Below are positions 8,345 through 17,413 of a stretch of DNA of 33,497 nt, in pieces. How positions within the stretch are numbered: the first letter of the stretch is position 1; every line of letters begins with the position of its first letter. The stretch covers positions 1 through 33,497 of the forward strand of contig NCEH01000061.1 in NCBI GenBank assembly GCA_002304505.1, written 5' to 3'. This DNA comes from Rhizobiales bacterium 32-66-11 (lineage in GTDB: Bacteria > Pseudomonadota > Alphaproteobacteria > Rhizobiales > Xanthobacteraceae). The notes beneath the pieces were generated by a model. That model was not told where the DNA came from and ran no database searches. It was given only the letters and a program-made list of their open reading frames with translations. Made by a program: the position numbers and the translations under genes.

Positions 8345-9402
8345 TTGTAGTCCTTCGCCTGGGCGATGATCGCCTTCTTGTCGAAGGCATTGTAATATTC
8401 GACGAACTTGTTGGTGTAATAGGTGCCCACGTCCGGCTTCGACTTGATGAGGCCGGCATTGTAGAAGAAATCTTCCGTCTGGATCCATTCTTCGCGGGTG
8501 AAGGCGCCGAAGCGGGGATCGGTGCGGCCGTCGACCTTGTACTTGGCGAGGCGAGCCTGAAGGATATGGATGGCTTCCTTCAGCGCCTGGTCTTCGGGAA
8601 TATTGGTGGGCTTGGAGGCGGGGTACTTCTGCCAGTGGATGCGCACCGCCGCTTCCGGATTGGCGAGCGTGAACTGGGTGCCCATGGCGATGCCGCGGCC
8701 CATCTTCTCGGCGACGGTCGGATTGGCGTTCACATAATCCTCATTGCCGAGCAGCATCAGGCTGAGCAGCTTGGAGGTTTCCGGCGTCTCGAAATGGCGG
8801 AAGGCGAGGCCGTAATTCTCCAGCTGGGCATAGCTCCAGTCCCACAAAGCGAGCGCGTCCACGCGGTTGGCCTTGATGGCGGCGGCGGCCTGGGCGCCGA
8901 GGCCGATGGGTAGCCATTTCACGTCCTTCTCGGGATCGAAGCCGATGGAGCGCAGCATCGCCTTTGCCACCGGCACCGCCCCGCTCGACAGGCTGACCAC
9001 GCCGATGGTCTTGTCCTTCAAGTCTTTCAGCTGGGTGATGCCGCTGTCCTTGAGAACCGCGATCGTATAGATCGGCTCGCGCACATGGTTATACACCGCG
9101 ATGATCTTCGCGCCGTCCTGCCGGCCGAAGATCAAGGCTTCGGGGCTCGCCATGGTGAATTCAGCGGTGCCGGCGATCACCAATTGAGCGGCGGCGGTGG
9201 ACCCGCTGAAGGGGGAAACCTCCACGTCCAGCCCCTGGGATTTCCAGAAGCCCAGGGTCTCGGGGACCGAGGAGTGCGGCGCTTCGGCCACCGTCGGGCT
9301 GGGCGAGGTGAGCAGATAGCGCACCTTGGTCTGGGCGGAGGCAGGCAGACAGGAGGCGACGAGCAAAAGGCCCGCAGCAAGACGTGCGTGAAGCGATGAC
9401 AT
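8341..9402 (-). CDS. ABC transporter substrate-binding protein, NMT1/SsuA-like
   Basis: Periplasmic binding protein of 353 residues. A signal peptide is clear: a basic start, hydrophobic AAGLLLVASCLP, and cleavage likely after ASA near residue 23. The mature protein has the NMT1/THI5 and SsuA fold signatures: an early strand with a GFWKSQGLDVEV segment, AQLVIAGTAEFTMASPEA, and a lobe-crossing DLKDKTIGVVSLSSGAVPVAKAML split over two areas. It is the first gene of the operon. Upstream is a well-formed TTGACA box and overlapping palindromes. AGAGG about eight bases before the ATG is the likely ribosome binding site. The natural ligand is unknown; the family binds sulfonates, pyrimidine precursors, phthalate-like acids and others. 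Confidence 0.92.
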   Translation of the reverse strand: MSSLHARLAAGLLLVASCLPASAQTKVRYLLTSPSPTVAEAPHSSVPETLGFWKSQGLDVEVSPFSGSTAAAQLVIAGTAEFTMASPEALIFGRQDGAKIIAVYNHVREPIYTIAVLKDSGITQLKDLKDKTIGVVSLSSGAVPVAKAMLRSIGFDPEKDVKWLPIGLGAQAAAAIKANRVDALALWDWSYAQLENYGLAFRHFETPETSKLLSLMLLGNEDYVNANPTVAEKMGRGIAMGTQFTLANPEAAVRIHWQKYPASKPTNIPEDQALKEAIHILQARLAKYKVDGRTDPRFGAFTREEWIQTEDFFYNAGLIKSKPDVGTYYTNKFVEYYNAFDKKAIIAQAKDYK

Positions 9403-9441
9403 TGATGCTACCTCTGGATGCGTTCTTCGACGCTGGTTTAT

Positions 9442-9473
9442 ACTAGAAAACTAGTCATCTAGATTTGTGTCAA
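9442..9473 (-). promoter_or_regulatory. Promoter region and palindromic candidate operators of the SsuABC-like/acyl-CoA operon
   Basis: On the minus strand a consensus -35 box TTGACA occupies 9473-9468. Directly inside it are two palindromes: ATCTAGAT at 9457-9464 and ACTAG-4-CTAGT at 9442-9455. They cover the place where the -10 box must be. No perfect -10 stands out; TAGTAT/TATAAA just beyond is too far, and TTTTCT lies at the normal 17-base distance. Palindromes overlapping a promoter are the usual layout for a GntR repressor, and the operon ends with one. That link is inference. Confidence 0.55.
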
Positions 9474-9619
9474 GGCGCTATTTTCACCGCGCCTGCATGT
9501 TTCTCAGGCGCAGACCGCCCAGCGGCCGGCAAAACCGGGGTCACGCGCGGCGCGGGCACGCGCGCAAACCCTCCGGCGCCCCCCATTCAAATCATTGAAA
9601 AATAATGATTATGGTGCTC

Positions 9620-9656
9620 AAAACAAAAAAGAGGAGGCGACTGGCGTCGCCTCCTC
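9620..9656 (-). terminator. Rho-independent terminator of the liv operon
   Basis: A perfect 11-bp stem, GAGGAGGCGAC at 9631-9641 with GTCGCCTCCTC at 9646-9656 and loop TGGC, is followed on the minus strand by TTTTTTGTTTT. It lies about 100 bases after the stop of livF and before the promoter of the next minus-strand operon. It cleanly separates the two transporter operons. Confidence 0.9.
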
Positions 9657-9752
9657 CGGAGAAAAACAGGGTCGATTGCGAAAGCCCGGCGCGGCGCGCC
9701 CGCCTGCATTTTCATCAGGGCTTCACGCCGCCCCGGCGATGTGCGGGCGTGA

Positions 9753-10461
<709 letters not shown>

Positions 10462-10469
<8 letters not shown>

Positions 10470-11253
10470 GCTTCACCCCTTGGCCGAGATAGGCCCGGAT
10501 CACTTCGGGATCGCTCTGGATCTTGCTCGGCGGACCCTCCGCGATAATGCGCCCGTGGTTGAGCACGACGATGCGGTCGGAAATGCCCATCACCATGGGC
10601 ATGTCGTGCTCCACCAGCAGGATGGTGACGCCGCGCGCGCGGATCTTCTGCAGGATCTTGATGAAGTTCGCCGTCTCGGTGGCGTTCATGCCGGAGACCG
10701 GCTCGTCCAGCAGCAAAGCCGAGGGATTGGCCGCCAGCGCCAGGGCGACGCCCAGCAGGCGCTGGTCGCCATAGGGTAGGCTGCCGCCGAGCTCGTTCGC
10801 CTGATGATCGATGCCGACCACGCGCAGGATCTCCCAGGCTTCTTCGCGCAGCTTGTCTTCCTCGCGCTTCTCCTTCGGCAGGCCCAGCAAGGTGCCGAAA
10901 AGGGTCGCGCGGTTGCGCCGATGCAGGCCGATCAGGGCGTTCTCGAACACCGTATTCTTGTCGAACACGCTGGTGCGCTGGAACGTCCGCACCAGGCCGA
11001 GATTGGTCACCTGGTGCGGTTTGAGGCCGTTGAGCGAGGTGCCGCGAAACGTCACCTGGCCCTTGGTTGGCCGCAGAAAGCCGGTGATGACGTTGAACGC
11101 CGTGGTCTTGCCCGCTCCGTTGGGGCCGATGAGGCTGACCAGTTCGCCCTCGCGCACGTCGAAATTCATGTCGGCGATGGCGACGAGCCCGCCGAAATGC
11201 ACCGCCACATGCTCGATGGAGAGCGCGATCTTGGCTTTCGCGAAGGCGTTCAT
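10462..11253 (-). CDS. livG: Branched-chain amino acid/amide ABC transporter ATP-binding protein LivG
   Basis: ATPase of 263 residues from MNAFAKAK at 11253, which overlaps the livM stop as ATGA. A longer in-frame start at 11391 lies inside livM and is not used. Walker A GPNGAGKTT is near residues 43-51, the degenerate signature LPYGDQRLL typical of LivG is near 159, Walker B ALLLDEP is near 180, and LVEHDM carries the switch His. The C-terminal extension ending RAYLGQG is the usual LivG tail. Confidence 0.93.
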
Positions 11254-12278
11254 GCCTGCTCTCCCTTCTCGGTCAGGGCGAGCGACGCGGGGGCGGCCGG
11301 GGGCCGTGAGAACCAGCGCTCGATCGCCGGCACGATGCCCTGCGGCAGGATGAAGACGATCAGGATCATCAGCACGCCGTAGAGGATCCATTGCACTTCG
11401 GGGCCCACATATTCGCGCAGCAGCACCGGCGCGATGCCGAAGATGAGGCCACCGACCAGCGGCCCGGCCAGCGTGCCCTTGCCGCCCGTGATCACCATGA
11501 TCACCATGGTCACCGTATTGAGGAACATGAAGATCATGGGATCGATGATCTGAAGATAATGGGCATAGAGCCCGCCCGCCGCGCCCGCCATGGCGGCGGA
11601 GATGATGGCGGCGAGCACGAGATAGCGTGTCACGTCGATGCCCACCGACATGGCAAGGGATTCATTCTCGCGCAGGGCGATCATGGCGCGCCCATAGGGC
11701 GAATTCACGATCCGCTTGATGATGATGTAGCCGAGCGCGATGAAGAACAACACCACGTAATAATTCTGCCACTTGGCCCAGAGCGTCACATAGCCGGTGA
11801 GGTCGGAGCCGAGGGTCAGCGGCGGGATGCCGGGCAAAGCGAGGGGGCCGTTGGTGAGTTCCACCCAATTGAGGGCGACGAGGCGGGTGACCTCGGCGAA
11901 GCTCACCGTGACGATCACGAAATAGGCGCCCCGCACGCGGAACGAGAGCCGCCCGATGATGTAGCCGCACAGCCCCGCAATGATGGTGCCCAACACAAGC
12001 CCCACCACCGCCGGCCATTGCCCGTGCACGAAGGTGTGGCCGAACAGGGTAACCTCGAAGCCGAGCGTGGTCAGCGCGCTGACATAGGCGCCGATGCCGA
12101 AGAAGGCGACGTGGCCGAGGCTCAATTGCCCGGTATAGCCGAGCAGCAGGTTGAGGCTGAGCGCCGCGAGGATGAAGATGCCCGAGACCACCAGCGTATG
12201 CAGGAAATACTGGTCCTTCAGCCACAGCGGCACGCAGGCGAAGAAGAGAATGACGAGATAGGGAAGCAGGCGTCTCAT
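11250..12278 (-). CDS. livM: Branched-chain amino acid/amide ABC transporter permease LivM
   Basis: Inner-membrane permease of 342 residues with eight or more hydrophobic segments. The segment SLNLLLGYTGQLSLGHVAFFGIGAY near residues 40-65 (seen across two helices) is the conserved LivM/LivH core. GRAMIALRENESLAMSVGID near 195-214 is the cytoplasmic coupling loop that contacts LivG/LivF. The start overlaps the livH stop by 4 bases and the stop overlaps livG by 4 bases, indicating tight translational coupling. Confidence 0.93.
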   Translation of the reverse strand: MRRLLPYLVILFFACVPLWLKDQYFLHTLVVSGIFILAALSLNLLLGYTGQLSLGHVAFFGIGAYVSALTTLGFEVTLFGHTFVHGQWPAVVGLVLGTIIAGLCGYIIGRLSFRVRGAYFVIVTVSFAEVTRLVALNWVELTNGPLALPGIPPLTLGSDLTGYVTLWAKWQNYYVVLFFIALGYIIIKRIVNSPYGRAMIALRENESLAMSVGIDVTRYLVLAAIISAAMAGAAGGLYAHYLQIIDPMIFMFLNTVTMVIMVITGGKGTLAGPLVGGLIFGIAPVLLREYVGPEVQWILYGVLMILIVFILPQGIVPAIERWFSRPPAAPASLALTEKGEQA

Positions 12279-13147
12279 CCGATACGCTCCACGCGCGCGA
12301 ACAGGCCGGTGGGCCGAAACAGAAGAACCAGGATGATGATGATGAAGCCCATGGCGTCGCGGTAGCCGGACGAGATATAGCCGGCCCCCAATTCCTCGAC
12401 GAAGGCGAGGATGAACCCGCCGATGGTGGCCCCCGATATGCTGCCCAACCCGCCGAGGATGACGATGGCGAAGGCTTTCAGCGAGGCGAGGTCGCCCATG
12501 GTGGGCGTCACCACGAACACCGGGCCGAGCAGGGCGCCCGCCGCCGCCGCGAGGCTCGATCCAAGCGCGAAGGTCATGGTGTAGACGAGGTTGATGTTCA
12601 CGCCCATCAGCGCCGCCGTGCCGCTGTCCTGGAAGGTAGCGCGCATGGCCTTGCCGAGCTTTGTACGGTTGATCAGCGCGTAGGTCGCCGCGATCAGCGC
12701 CAGAGCGAGGCCCAGCACCAGCAGGCGCAGCCAGGAGAGCGAGACCGGCCCGATCACCAGCGGCTCGGTGGGCAGCGGCGAGGGAATGGATTTCGCGACG
12801 CTGCCCCAGGTGAGCGTTTCGACATTCTGCAACACGATCCAGGCGCCGATCATCAGCAGCATGGTGGTGTCGATGTCGGCGGTGCGCTTGGGCCGCAGCA
12901 GGATGAGTTCGATGAGGGCGCCGAGAACGAGCCCGGCGAAGATCGCAAAGCCGATGGCCAGGAAGAAGTTCAGCCCCAGCATGTTCGCCACGAAATACAT
13001 CATGTAGGCGCCGAGCGCGTAGAGTTCACCATGGGTGAAGTTCACGACGCGCATGATGCCGAAGATCAGCGTCAGCCCGATGCCGAGCAGGGCATAGGTG
13101 CCGCCCATGATCAGCGCGTTGGCGAGATGTTGCAGCAACTGGTCCAT
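12275..13147 (-). CDS. livH: Branched-chain amino acid/amide ABC transporter permease LivH
   Basis: Inner-membrane permease of 290 residues from the ATG at 13147 (MDQLLQHLANAL), preceded by GGAGCG. An upstream start at 13207 would add an Arg/Pro-rich leader not seen in the family. Hydrophobic segments alternate throughout; NFTHGELYALGAYM near residue 39 is the LivH hallmark, and GKAMRATFQDSGTAALMGVN near 180 is the coupling loop. It is the first gene of the liv operon. The spacer upstream carries a candidate promoter and a 19-bp element shared with another operon. No binding-protein gene adjoins this operon; one lies at 26745. Confidence 0.93.
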   Translation of the reverse strand: MDQLLQHLANALIMGGTYALLGIGLTLIFGIMRVVNFTHGELYALGAYMMYFVANMLGLNFFLAIGFAIFAGLVLGALIELILLRPKRTADIDTTMLLMIGAWIVLQNVETLTWGSVAKSIPSPLPTEPLVIGPVSLSWLRLLVLGLALALIAATYALINRTKLGKAMRATFQDSGTAALMGVNINLVYTMTFALGSSLAAAAGALLGPVFVVTPTMGDLASLKAFAIVILGGLGSISGATIGGFILAFVEELGAGYISSGYRDAMGFIIIILVLLFRPTGLFARVERIG

Positions 13148-13514
13148 GAGCGCTCCTATTGGGGGCGCCGCCGCACCTTGCGCGGGACCGCGCACGAGCG
13201 CGCGCAATGCGGGCGGAACCCATTGAACGGGAGAAGCTGAGGGAGGAGGAGGACCGACCCGCCGTCAATTTCCCACTGAAGGTGCCCGGCATCCTTGGCT
13301 GCGGAACAGCGGCGCCGGTTATTGTTATACGTTCAACGAAGGCTGCGTTTCGTGCCGGTCATCTGACGAATAGCGCCGGCGCGAAGAGAAAGCCTCGTGG
13401 AAGGTCCGTTTTTCGTACGTTCCCTTTCGGGGATACTAAAACGTATTATTATTAGCACAATAATACGAGTGGCCGCGGGGATTTCAAGCCCCGCAGCAGG
13501 ATGGGCACGCAATT
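13148..13514 (-). promoter_or_regulatory. Intergenic region upstream of livHMGF
   Basis: About 370 bases without a gene. On the minus strand TTGTGC (13460-13455) and TAGTAT (13438-13433), 16 bases apart, form a plausible promoter, which would give a leader of nearly 290 bases. A perfect inverted repeat, CGTATTATT at 13442-13450 with AATAATACG at 13459-13467, overlaps the -35 and spacer. A GC hairpin (GCGGGG-8-CCCCGC, about 13475-13495) after the ammonia-lyase gene lacks a T-run and is at best a weak terminator. Confidence 0.55.
13444..13462 (-). promoter_or_regulatory. Shared 19-bp element, copy 1 (upstream of liv operon)
   Basis: Read on the minus strand, TATTGTGCTAATAATAATA matches 17 of 19 bases of a second copy at 20664-20682. 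Each copy overlaps the candidate -35 box of a minus-strand operon. The match and the equal position relative to the promoters suggest one regulator controls both operons. The regulator is not identified. Confidence 0.55.
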
Positions 13515-14729
13515 CTACGCCGAAGCCCGCGGTGCGCCAGATGCGTCGGCGATCCCGGCGGCCGATGCGCCCACGATGGCGGCATAGCGGCCGGCATCGG
13601 TGGCGCCTTCGGTGTTGATGACGAACACGCGCGCGGTCTCGTCGAGGCCCAGCAGGGCGCGCATCTGCGCGCTGTTTGCCACCTGGATGAGGCCGGCGAG
13701 ACCCGCTCCGCCGCTCTCGCCCGAGACGATCGCCGGATCTCCCGGCAGCGGACGGGCGAGGCGGCGCATCACGTCCTCCGCATCGGCCTCGTCCACGGTC
13801 ATGAAGGCATCGGCGGCGCGGGACAGGATGCGCCACGCCACCAGCGACGGCTCGTAGCATTCCAGCATCGCCATGATGGTGGGTTCGCCAGCGTCGATTT
13901 TCACCGACTGGCCGGCCTTGGCGCTCTCGAACAGGCAGGCGGCGCGGGCCGGTTCCACCACGATGAAGCGCGGGCGCTCCGCGCCGTAGATCACGGCGAG
14001 ATGGCCGGCCACCGCCGCCGCGAGTCCCCCCACGCCGGCCTGCATGAACACATGGGTCGGCTTTTCCGGCATCGCGGCGAGGGCCTCGCGAATCATCGCG
14101 GTATAGCCCTGCATGACGAGGCCCGGAATGCGCTCATAGCCCGGCCAGGAGGTATCGGAGACGACGATCCAGCCCTCGGCGGCGCAGGTGCGCGCGGCTT
14201 CCTCCACCGCATCGTCATAGGTGCCGGGCACGTGGATCATCCGCGCGCCGAAGCGGGCGATGGCCTCCACCCGGTCGGGGCTGACGCCGGAATGCACGAA
14301 GATGGCCGCATTTGCGCCCACCAATTGCGCGCCCGCCGCGACCGAGCGGCCGTGATTGCCGTCGGTGGCGCAGCCGACCGTCATGGTCTGCGCGATGGCG
14401 CGGATCTCGGGGGTCAGCAGTTCGGCAACATCCACGACGCGGCCGAGGCGCCGGCTCGCCTCCTCCAACACCAGGCGGATCACCGCGTAGGAGCCGCCCA
14501 GCGCCTTGAAGCTGCCGAGCCCGAGGCGGGTGCTTTCATCCTTCACCGCTATGGAGGCGACCTTCAGCGCGCGGGCGAGGGCGGGCAGGACATGAAGCGT
14601 CGTCGGCACATGCTCGGGCCGGTGGGAGAGGAAGCGTTCCACCTCGTCCGCCGCCGTGATCGACAGGCATTCGGCGTCCCGCGGGTCCAGCGGAATGCCA
14701 TGATCGGAAAGTGCATTGGGAATAAGCAT
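13515..14729 (-). CDS. dpaL: Diaminopropionate ammonia-lyase (YgeX/DpaL-like)
   Basis: PLP-dependent enzyme of 404 residues, close to the known length of about 400, that converts 2,3-diaminopropionate to pyruvate and two ammonia. The PLP lysine is in GSFKALGGSYAV (Lys75), the phosphate and cofactor region includes TVGCATDGNHGRSVA near 119, and a Gly-rich phosphate loop QAGVGGLAAAVAGH lies near 230. SGESGGAGLAG near 340 and VINTEGATD near 373 are also typical of this family rather than of threonine deaminase. It is separated from the M20 deacylase gene by 270 bases with a terminator, so it probably has its own promoter. In E. coli ygeX adjoins the M20-type gene ygeY and the xdh genes, a set echoed in this window. 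Confidence 0.88.
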   Translation of the reverse strand: MLIPNALSDHGIPLDPRDAECLSITAADEVERFLSHRPEHVPTTLHVLPALARALKVASIAVKDESTRLGLGSFKALGGSYAVIRLVLEEASRRLGRVVDVAELLTPEIRAIAQTMTVGCATDGNHGRSVAAGAQLVGANAAIFVHSGVSPDRVEAIARFGARMIHVPGTYDDAVEEAARTCAAEGWIVVSDTSWPGYERIPGLVMQGYTAMIREALAAMPEKPTHVFMQAGVGGLAAAVAGHLAVIYGAERPRFIVVEPARAACLFESAKAGQSVKIDAGEPTIMAMLECYEPSLVAWRILSRAADAFMTVDEADAEDVMRRLARPLPGDPAIVSGESGGAGLAGLIQVANSAQMRALLGLDETARVFVINTEGATDAGRYAAIVGASAAGIADASGAPRASA

Positions 14730-14945
14730 GCCGCGTCCTTGTGCTCTGAACGCAACGTTAGTGTGCAGCGAGAGGGCGCGGCGCTCTAATTTCCGATCAC
14801 AAATGCAATCTTGTTGCGTTTGACGATGGGGAAGAGGTGCTTTCGCTTATGGGAGTGCAATCGCGCTTCCGAGCGCGTATGTCCGCCCGACGCAGGCGGC
14901 TCCCATGGCGCGAACGGGAGGAGGCAAGCCGCTGCCAAAAGAAAA

Positions 14946-14969
14946 CGGCCGGTCCTTTCGAACCGGCCG
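14946..14969 (-). terminator. Terminator after the M20 deacylase gene
   Basis: CGGCCGGT at 14946-14953 pairs with ACCGGCCG at 14962-14969. On the minus strand the hairpin is followed by TTTTCTTTT. It starts 31 bases after the deacylase stop. The rest of 14730-14999 holds no gene; it includes a small inverted repeat GCAA-5-TTGC at 14805-14817 upstream of dpaL, too short to weigh much. Confidence 0.82.
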
Positions 14970-14999
14970 CCGAACTTTGAACTGAGCGAAGCTTTAGCT

Positions 15000-16274
15000 T
15001 CACTTCTTCTCCACGCCGCACCAGTCGTAGATGCTCAGCGCCATGACCTTGATGGCGGTGATGTAATCCTCGATCGAGACATATTCGTCGTTCGAGTGCA
15101 TCACGGCCGTGGAGCCGGGTCCGAAGATCACGGTGGGCGTATCGGCATAGAGGTTCAGGAAGCGGGTATCCGCCGCGCCCTGGCGACCGGAGATGATCGG
15201 CTGATGGCCGGAAATCTCGGTGTAGGTCTTGCTGACGATGTCCACGATGGGATGGTCGCGGGGGATCTCGGAGGCCTCCGCGTCATAGCCCACGAAGCGC
15301 ACCACCGGGGGATGATCCTTCATCCAAGGGTCGCGGGCGGCATGCTCGGCGATCTTCTTCACCAGGCTCTGCTTGACGCCTTCGTGGTCCTCGCCTGGCA
15401 CGGTGCCGATGGAGCCCTTGAGCAGGCAGGTGGCGGGGAAGGCGCTCGGATAATTGCCGGCCTGGAAGCTGCCGACGATGCAGGGCAGGGAATCCAGCGC
15501 ATTGGGATAGAGCGGGTGGGTGATGGTGGCGACGCGCTCGTCTTCCAGTTCCTGCACCGCGGCGGCGATCTTGTTGCCGAGCGTGATGCCGGAAATGCCC
15601 TTGTAGCGCTGCTGGATGCCGGCGGGCTTGCCGTTGATCTCGATCTCGAACCAGATGCGGCCGATGCAGGCGGGCTGCACGTGAAGATCGCTGGTCTCGC
15701 CGGAGATGCCGGCGTCCGCCTTATAGCCGCGGATCACGGTGTCGAGCGTGCCGTGGCCGCTGACTTCCTCGTCGATCACGACGTTGATGTACACGTCGCC
15801 CTTGGGCTGGAGGCCGAGTTCCTTCATGAACTCCACCGCCATGATGTGGCTGGCGACGCCGCTCTTCATGTCGGCCGAGCCGCGCCCGTAGATGCGGCCG
15901 TCCCGGATGAGGCCGGACCAGGGATTGTCGCTCCAGCCTTCGCCATTGCCCACGGGGATCACGTCGGTGTGGCCGTTGAGCAGCAGCGAGCGTCCGCCGC
16001 CGGCGCCCTTGAAGGTGGCGACGATATTGGGGCGGTTCTCATAGCCGCGGTCCACGGGGCGATAGCCGGGGTGCTTCTTCAGCTCTTCCCAGTCGGTTTC
16101 CCACATGTCGACGTCGAGGCCGATATTGGTCATGTAGTCGTTGAGGAAGGCCTGGATCGCAGCTTCATCGCCGGTCACGCTCGGGATGGTGATCATCTTC
16201 TGCAGGAACGCAATCGCCTTGTCGCGGTTGGCGTCGATCGTGTCCAGAAGGGCCTGACGGTTGGGGTCGCTCAT
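15000..16274 (-). CDS. M20-family amidohydrolase (ArgE/DapE-type deacylase)
   Basis: Zinc-dependent amidohydrolase of 424 residues that cleaves an N-acyl or N-carbamoyl bond. Metal-binding motifs are intact: GHTDVIP (His102, Asp104), RGSADMKSG (bridging Asp135), IDEEVSGHGT (catalytic Glu169 and ligand Glu170) and the late MHSNDEY. A dimerisation insert spans about residues 205-320. It is the last gene of the PLP/CoA-transferase/LLM cluster, but a terminator-like hairpin lies between it and the LLM gene, so it may be partly independent. The neighbour dpaL suggests that the deacylated product could be a diamino acid; this is inference. In E. coli the M20-type gene ygeY adjoins ygeX in the same way. 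Confidence 0.88.
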   Translation of the reverse strand: MSDPNRQALLDTIDANRDKAIAFLQKMITIPSVTGDEAAIQAFLNDYMTNIGLDVDMWETDWEELKKHPGYRPVDRGYENRPNIVATFKGAGGGRSLLLNGHTDVIPVGNGEGWSDNPWSGLIRDGRIYGRGSADMKSGVASHIMAVEFMKELGLQPKGDVYINVVIDEEVSGHGTLDTVIRGYKADAGISGETSDLHVQPACIGRIWFEIEINGKPAGIQQRYKGISGITLGNKIAAAVQELEDERVATITHPLYPNALDSLPCIVGSFQAGNYPSAFPATCLLKGSIGTVPGEDHEGVKQSLVKKIAEHAARDPWMKDHPPVVRFVGYDAEASEIPRDHPIVDIVSKTYTEISGHQPIISGRQGAADTRFLNLYADTPTVIFGPGSTAVMHSNDEYVSIEDYITAIKVMALSIYDWCGVEKK

Positions 16275-16337
16275 TGCTCTGTCTCCGGAAGGTCTCGTTG
16301 CGCCGGCTCGCGGCGATGTCCCGATACAAAAGAAAAC

Positions 16338-16360
16338 GCCCCCGGGACCGGCCCGGGGGC
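16338..16360 (-). terminator. Terminator between the LLM oxidoreductase and M20 deacylase genes
   Basis: A perfect 9-bp stem, GCCCCCGGG at 16338-16346 and CCCGGGGGC at 16352-16360 with a 5-base loop, is followed on the minus strand by GTTTTCTTTTGT. It begins 13 bases after the LLM stop. It should reduce transcription into the deacylase gene, so that gene may need its own promoter in the 63 bases that remain, or partial read-through. Confidence 0.85.
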
Positions 16361-16373
16361 TTGAGGCACCGCC

Positions 16374-17330
16374 TCAGAGGGCCTTGAGGCGGGGAATGAT
16401 TTCCTTGGCGATCACCTCGACCTGGTCGGGGCGATACTTGTAGGGAACGAAGATGATCTTCTGCACGCCGGCGTCGATCTGCTCCTGAAGCTGGGCGACG
16501 CATTCGTCCACGTTGCCCATGATGGCGCTCTCGCGGGTGCAGTCGCTATAGGCCGGGAAGTCCCATTCCTTGTTCAGCCAATCCATCATTTCGTCCTGCA
16601 CGGCGGCCTTGGAATCGCCGACCATGATCGGAAGCTGGGAGGCATTGAGCAGGGTGTCGGGATCCTTGCCGCCTTCTTCGGCGAAGTTGCGCATCTTCGC
16701 CCAGGACTTCTTGAAGTCCTCGGGACGGTAGAAATAGGTCAGCCAGCCGTCGCCGACGGTGGCGGCGCGCTGCAACACCTTGTCCACATAGCCGCCGATC
16801 AGGATCGGCATGCGCGGCTTCTGATAGGGCTTGGGATACATCACAGCGGCGGAGATCTTGTGGAACATGTACTCGCCGTCCACCTTCTCCTCGGTGAACA
16901 GGCGGTTCAGGATCTCCAGATTCTCATCCATGATCTTGCCGCGCTTCTCGAACGGGATGCCCATGGCATCGAATTCGCGCTTGTACCAGCCGGACGCCAT
17001 GCCCATGACCATGCGGCCCTTGGAGAGCTGGTCCATGCTGGACAGCTGCTTGGCGAGCGCAACCGGATTGCGCAGCGGCAGGACCAGGATGCCGGTGCCG
17101 AGCTTGATGCGGGTGGTGCGGGCAGCGATGGCGGTCAGCACGGTCAGAGAGTCAATAATGGGGAAGTTAGGCTCCACGCCGAGCAGCATGTGATCCCACA
17201 CCCAGATGGAATCATAGCCGAGTTCCTCGCACTTCACGCCGTATTCGACGAGGCCGGGCGCATCGGGCATTTCCGGATAGGCGGTGAAATTGCGCGAGGC
17301 GATCCCGAAGGTCTTGGACAGGATGGTCAT
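16374..17330 (-). CDS. LLM-class flavin/F420-dependent oxidoreductase
   Basis: Luciferase-like TIM-barrel enzyme of 318 residues. The start at 17330 has GGAGGAAC six bases upstream. Features include GYDSIWVWDHML near residue 38, ARTTRIKLGTGILVLPLRNP near 69 (seen as consecutive strand and loop), LSKGRMVMGMASGW near 102, and PILIGGYVDKVLQRAA near 174, all usual in the LLM family with a non-prolyl cis-peptide region. Members use either reduced FMN with oxygen or coenzyme F420. A complete F420 operon lies about 3.4 kb upstream, so F420 use is likely but not proven. It is co-directional with the CoA-transferase genes, 83 bases after them, and probably catalyses a redox step in the same pathway. 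Confidence 0.88.
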   Translation of the reverse strand: MTILSKTFGIASRNFTAYPEMPDAPGLVEYGVKCEELGYDSIWVWDHMLLGVEPNFPIIDSLTVLTAIAARTTRIKLGTGILVLPLRNPVALAKQLSSMDQLSKGRMVMGMASGWYKREFDAMGIPFEKRGKIMDENLEILNRLFTEEKVDGEYMFHKISAAVMYPKPYQKPRMPILIGGYVDKVLQRAATVGDGWLTYFYRPEDFKKSWAKMRNFAEEGGKDPDTLLNASQLPIMVGDSKAAVQDEMMDWLNKEWDFPAYSDCTRESAIMGNVDECVAQLQEQIDAGVQKIIFVPYKYRPDQVEVIAKEIIPRLKAL

Positions 17331-17352
17331 TCTTGTTCCTCCATTGGCCCTG

Positions 17353-17402
17353 GAGCGTTTTCGAGCGAAGTGGATACTGGTTCGCGCAGAAAACGCGTTG
17401 AC
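17353..17402. repeat. Interspersed imperfect palindrome of Rhizobiales type
   Basis: The spacer between the LLM and CoA-transferase genes contains GCGTTTTC (17355-17362), GCGAAGTGGATAC, GGTTCGCGC and GAAAACGC (17389-17396), so the two ends are inverted copies. I recognise this sequence as a short dispersed intergenic palindrome common in Rhizobiales genomes; that is from memory and not from a search. It might fold in mRNA and influence expression of the genes on either side. No second copy is seen in the window. Confidence 0.6.
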
Positions 17403-17413
17403 TTGAGTTGAGC

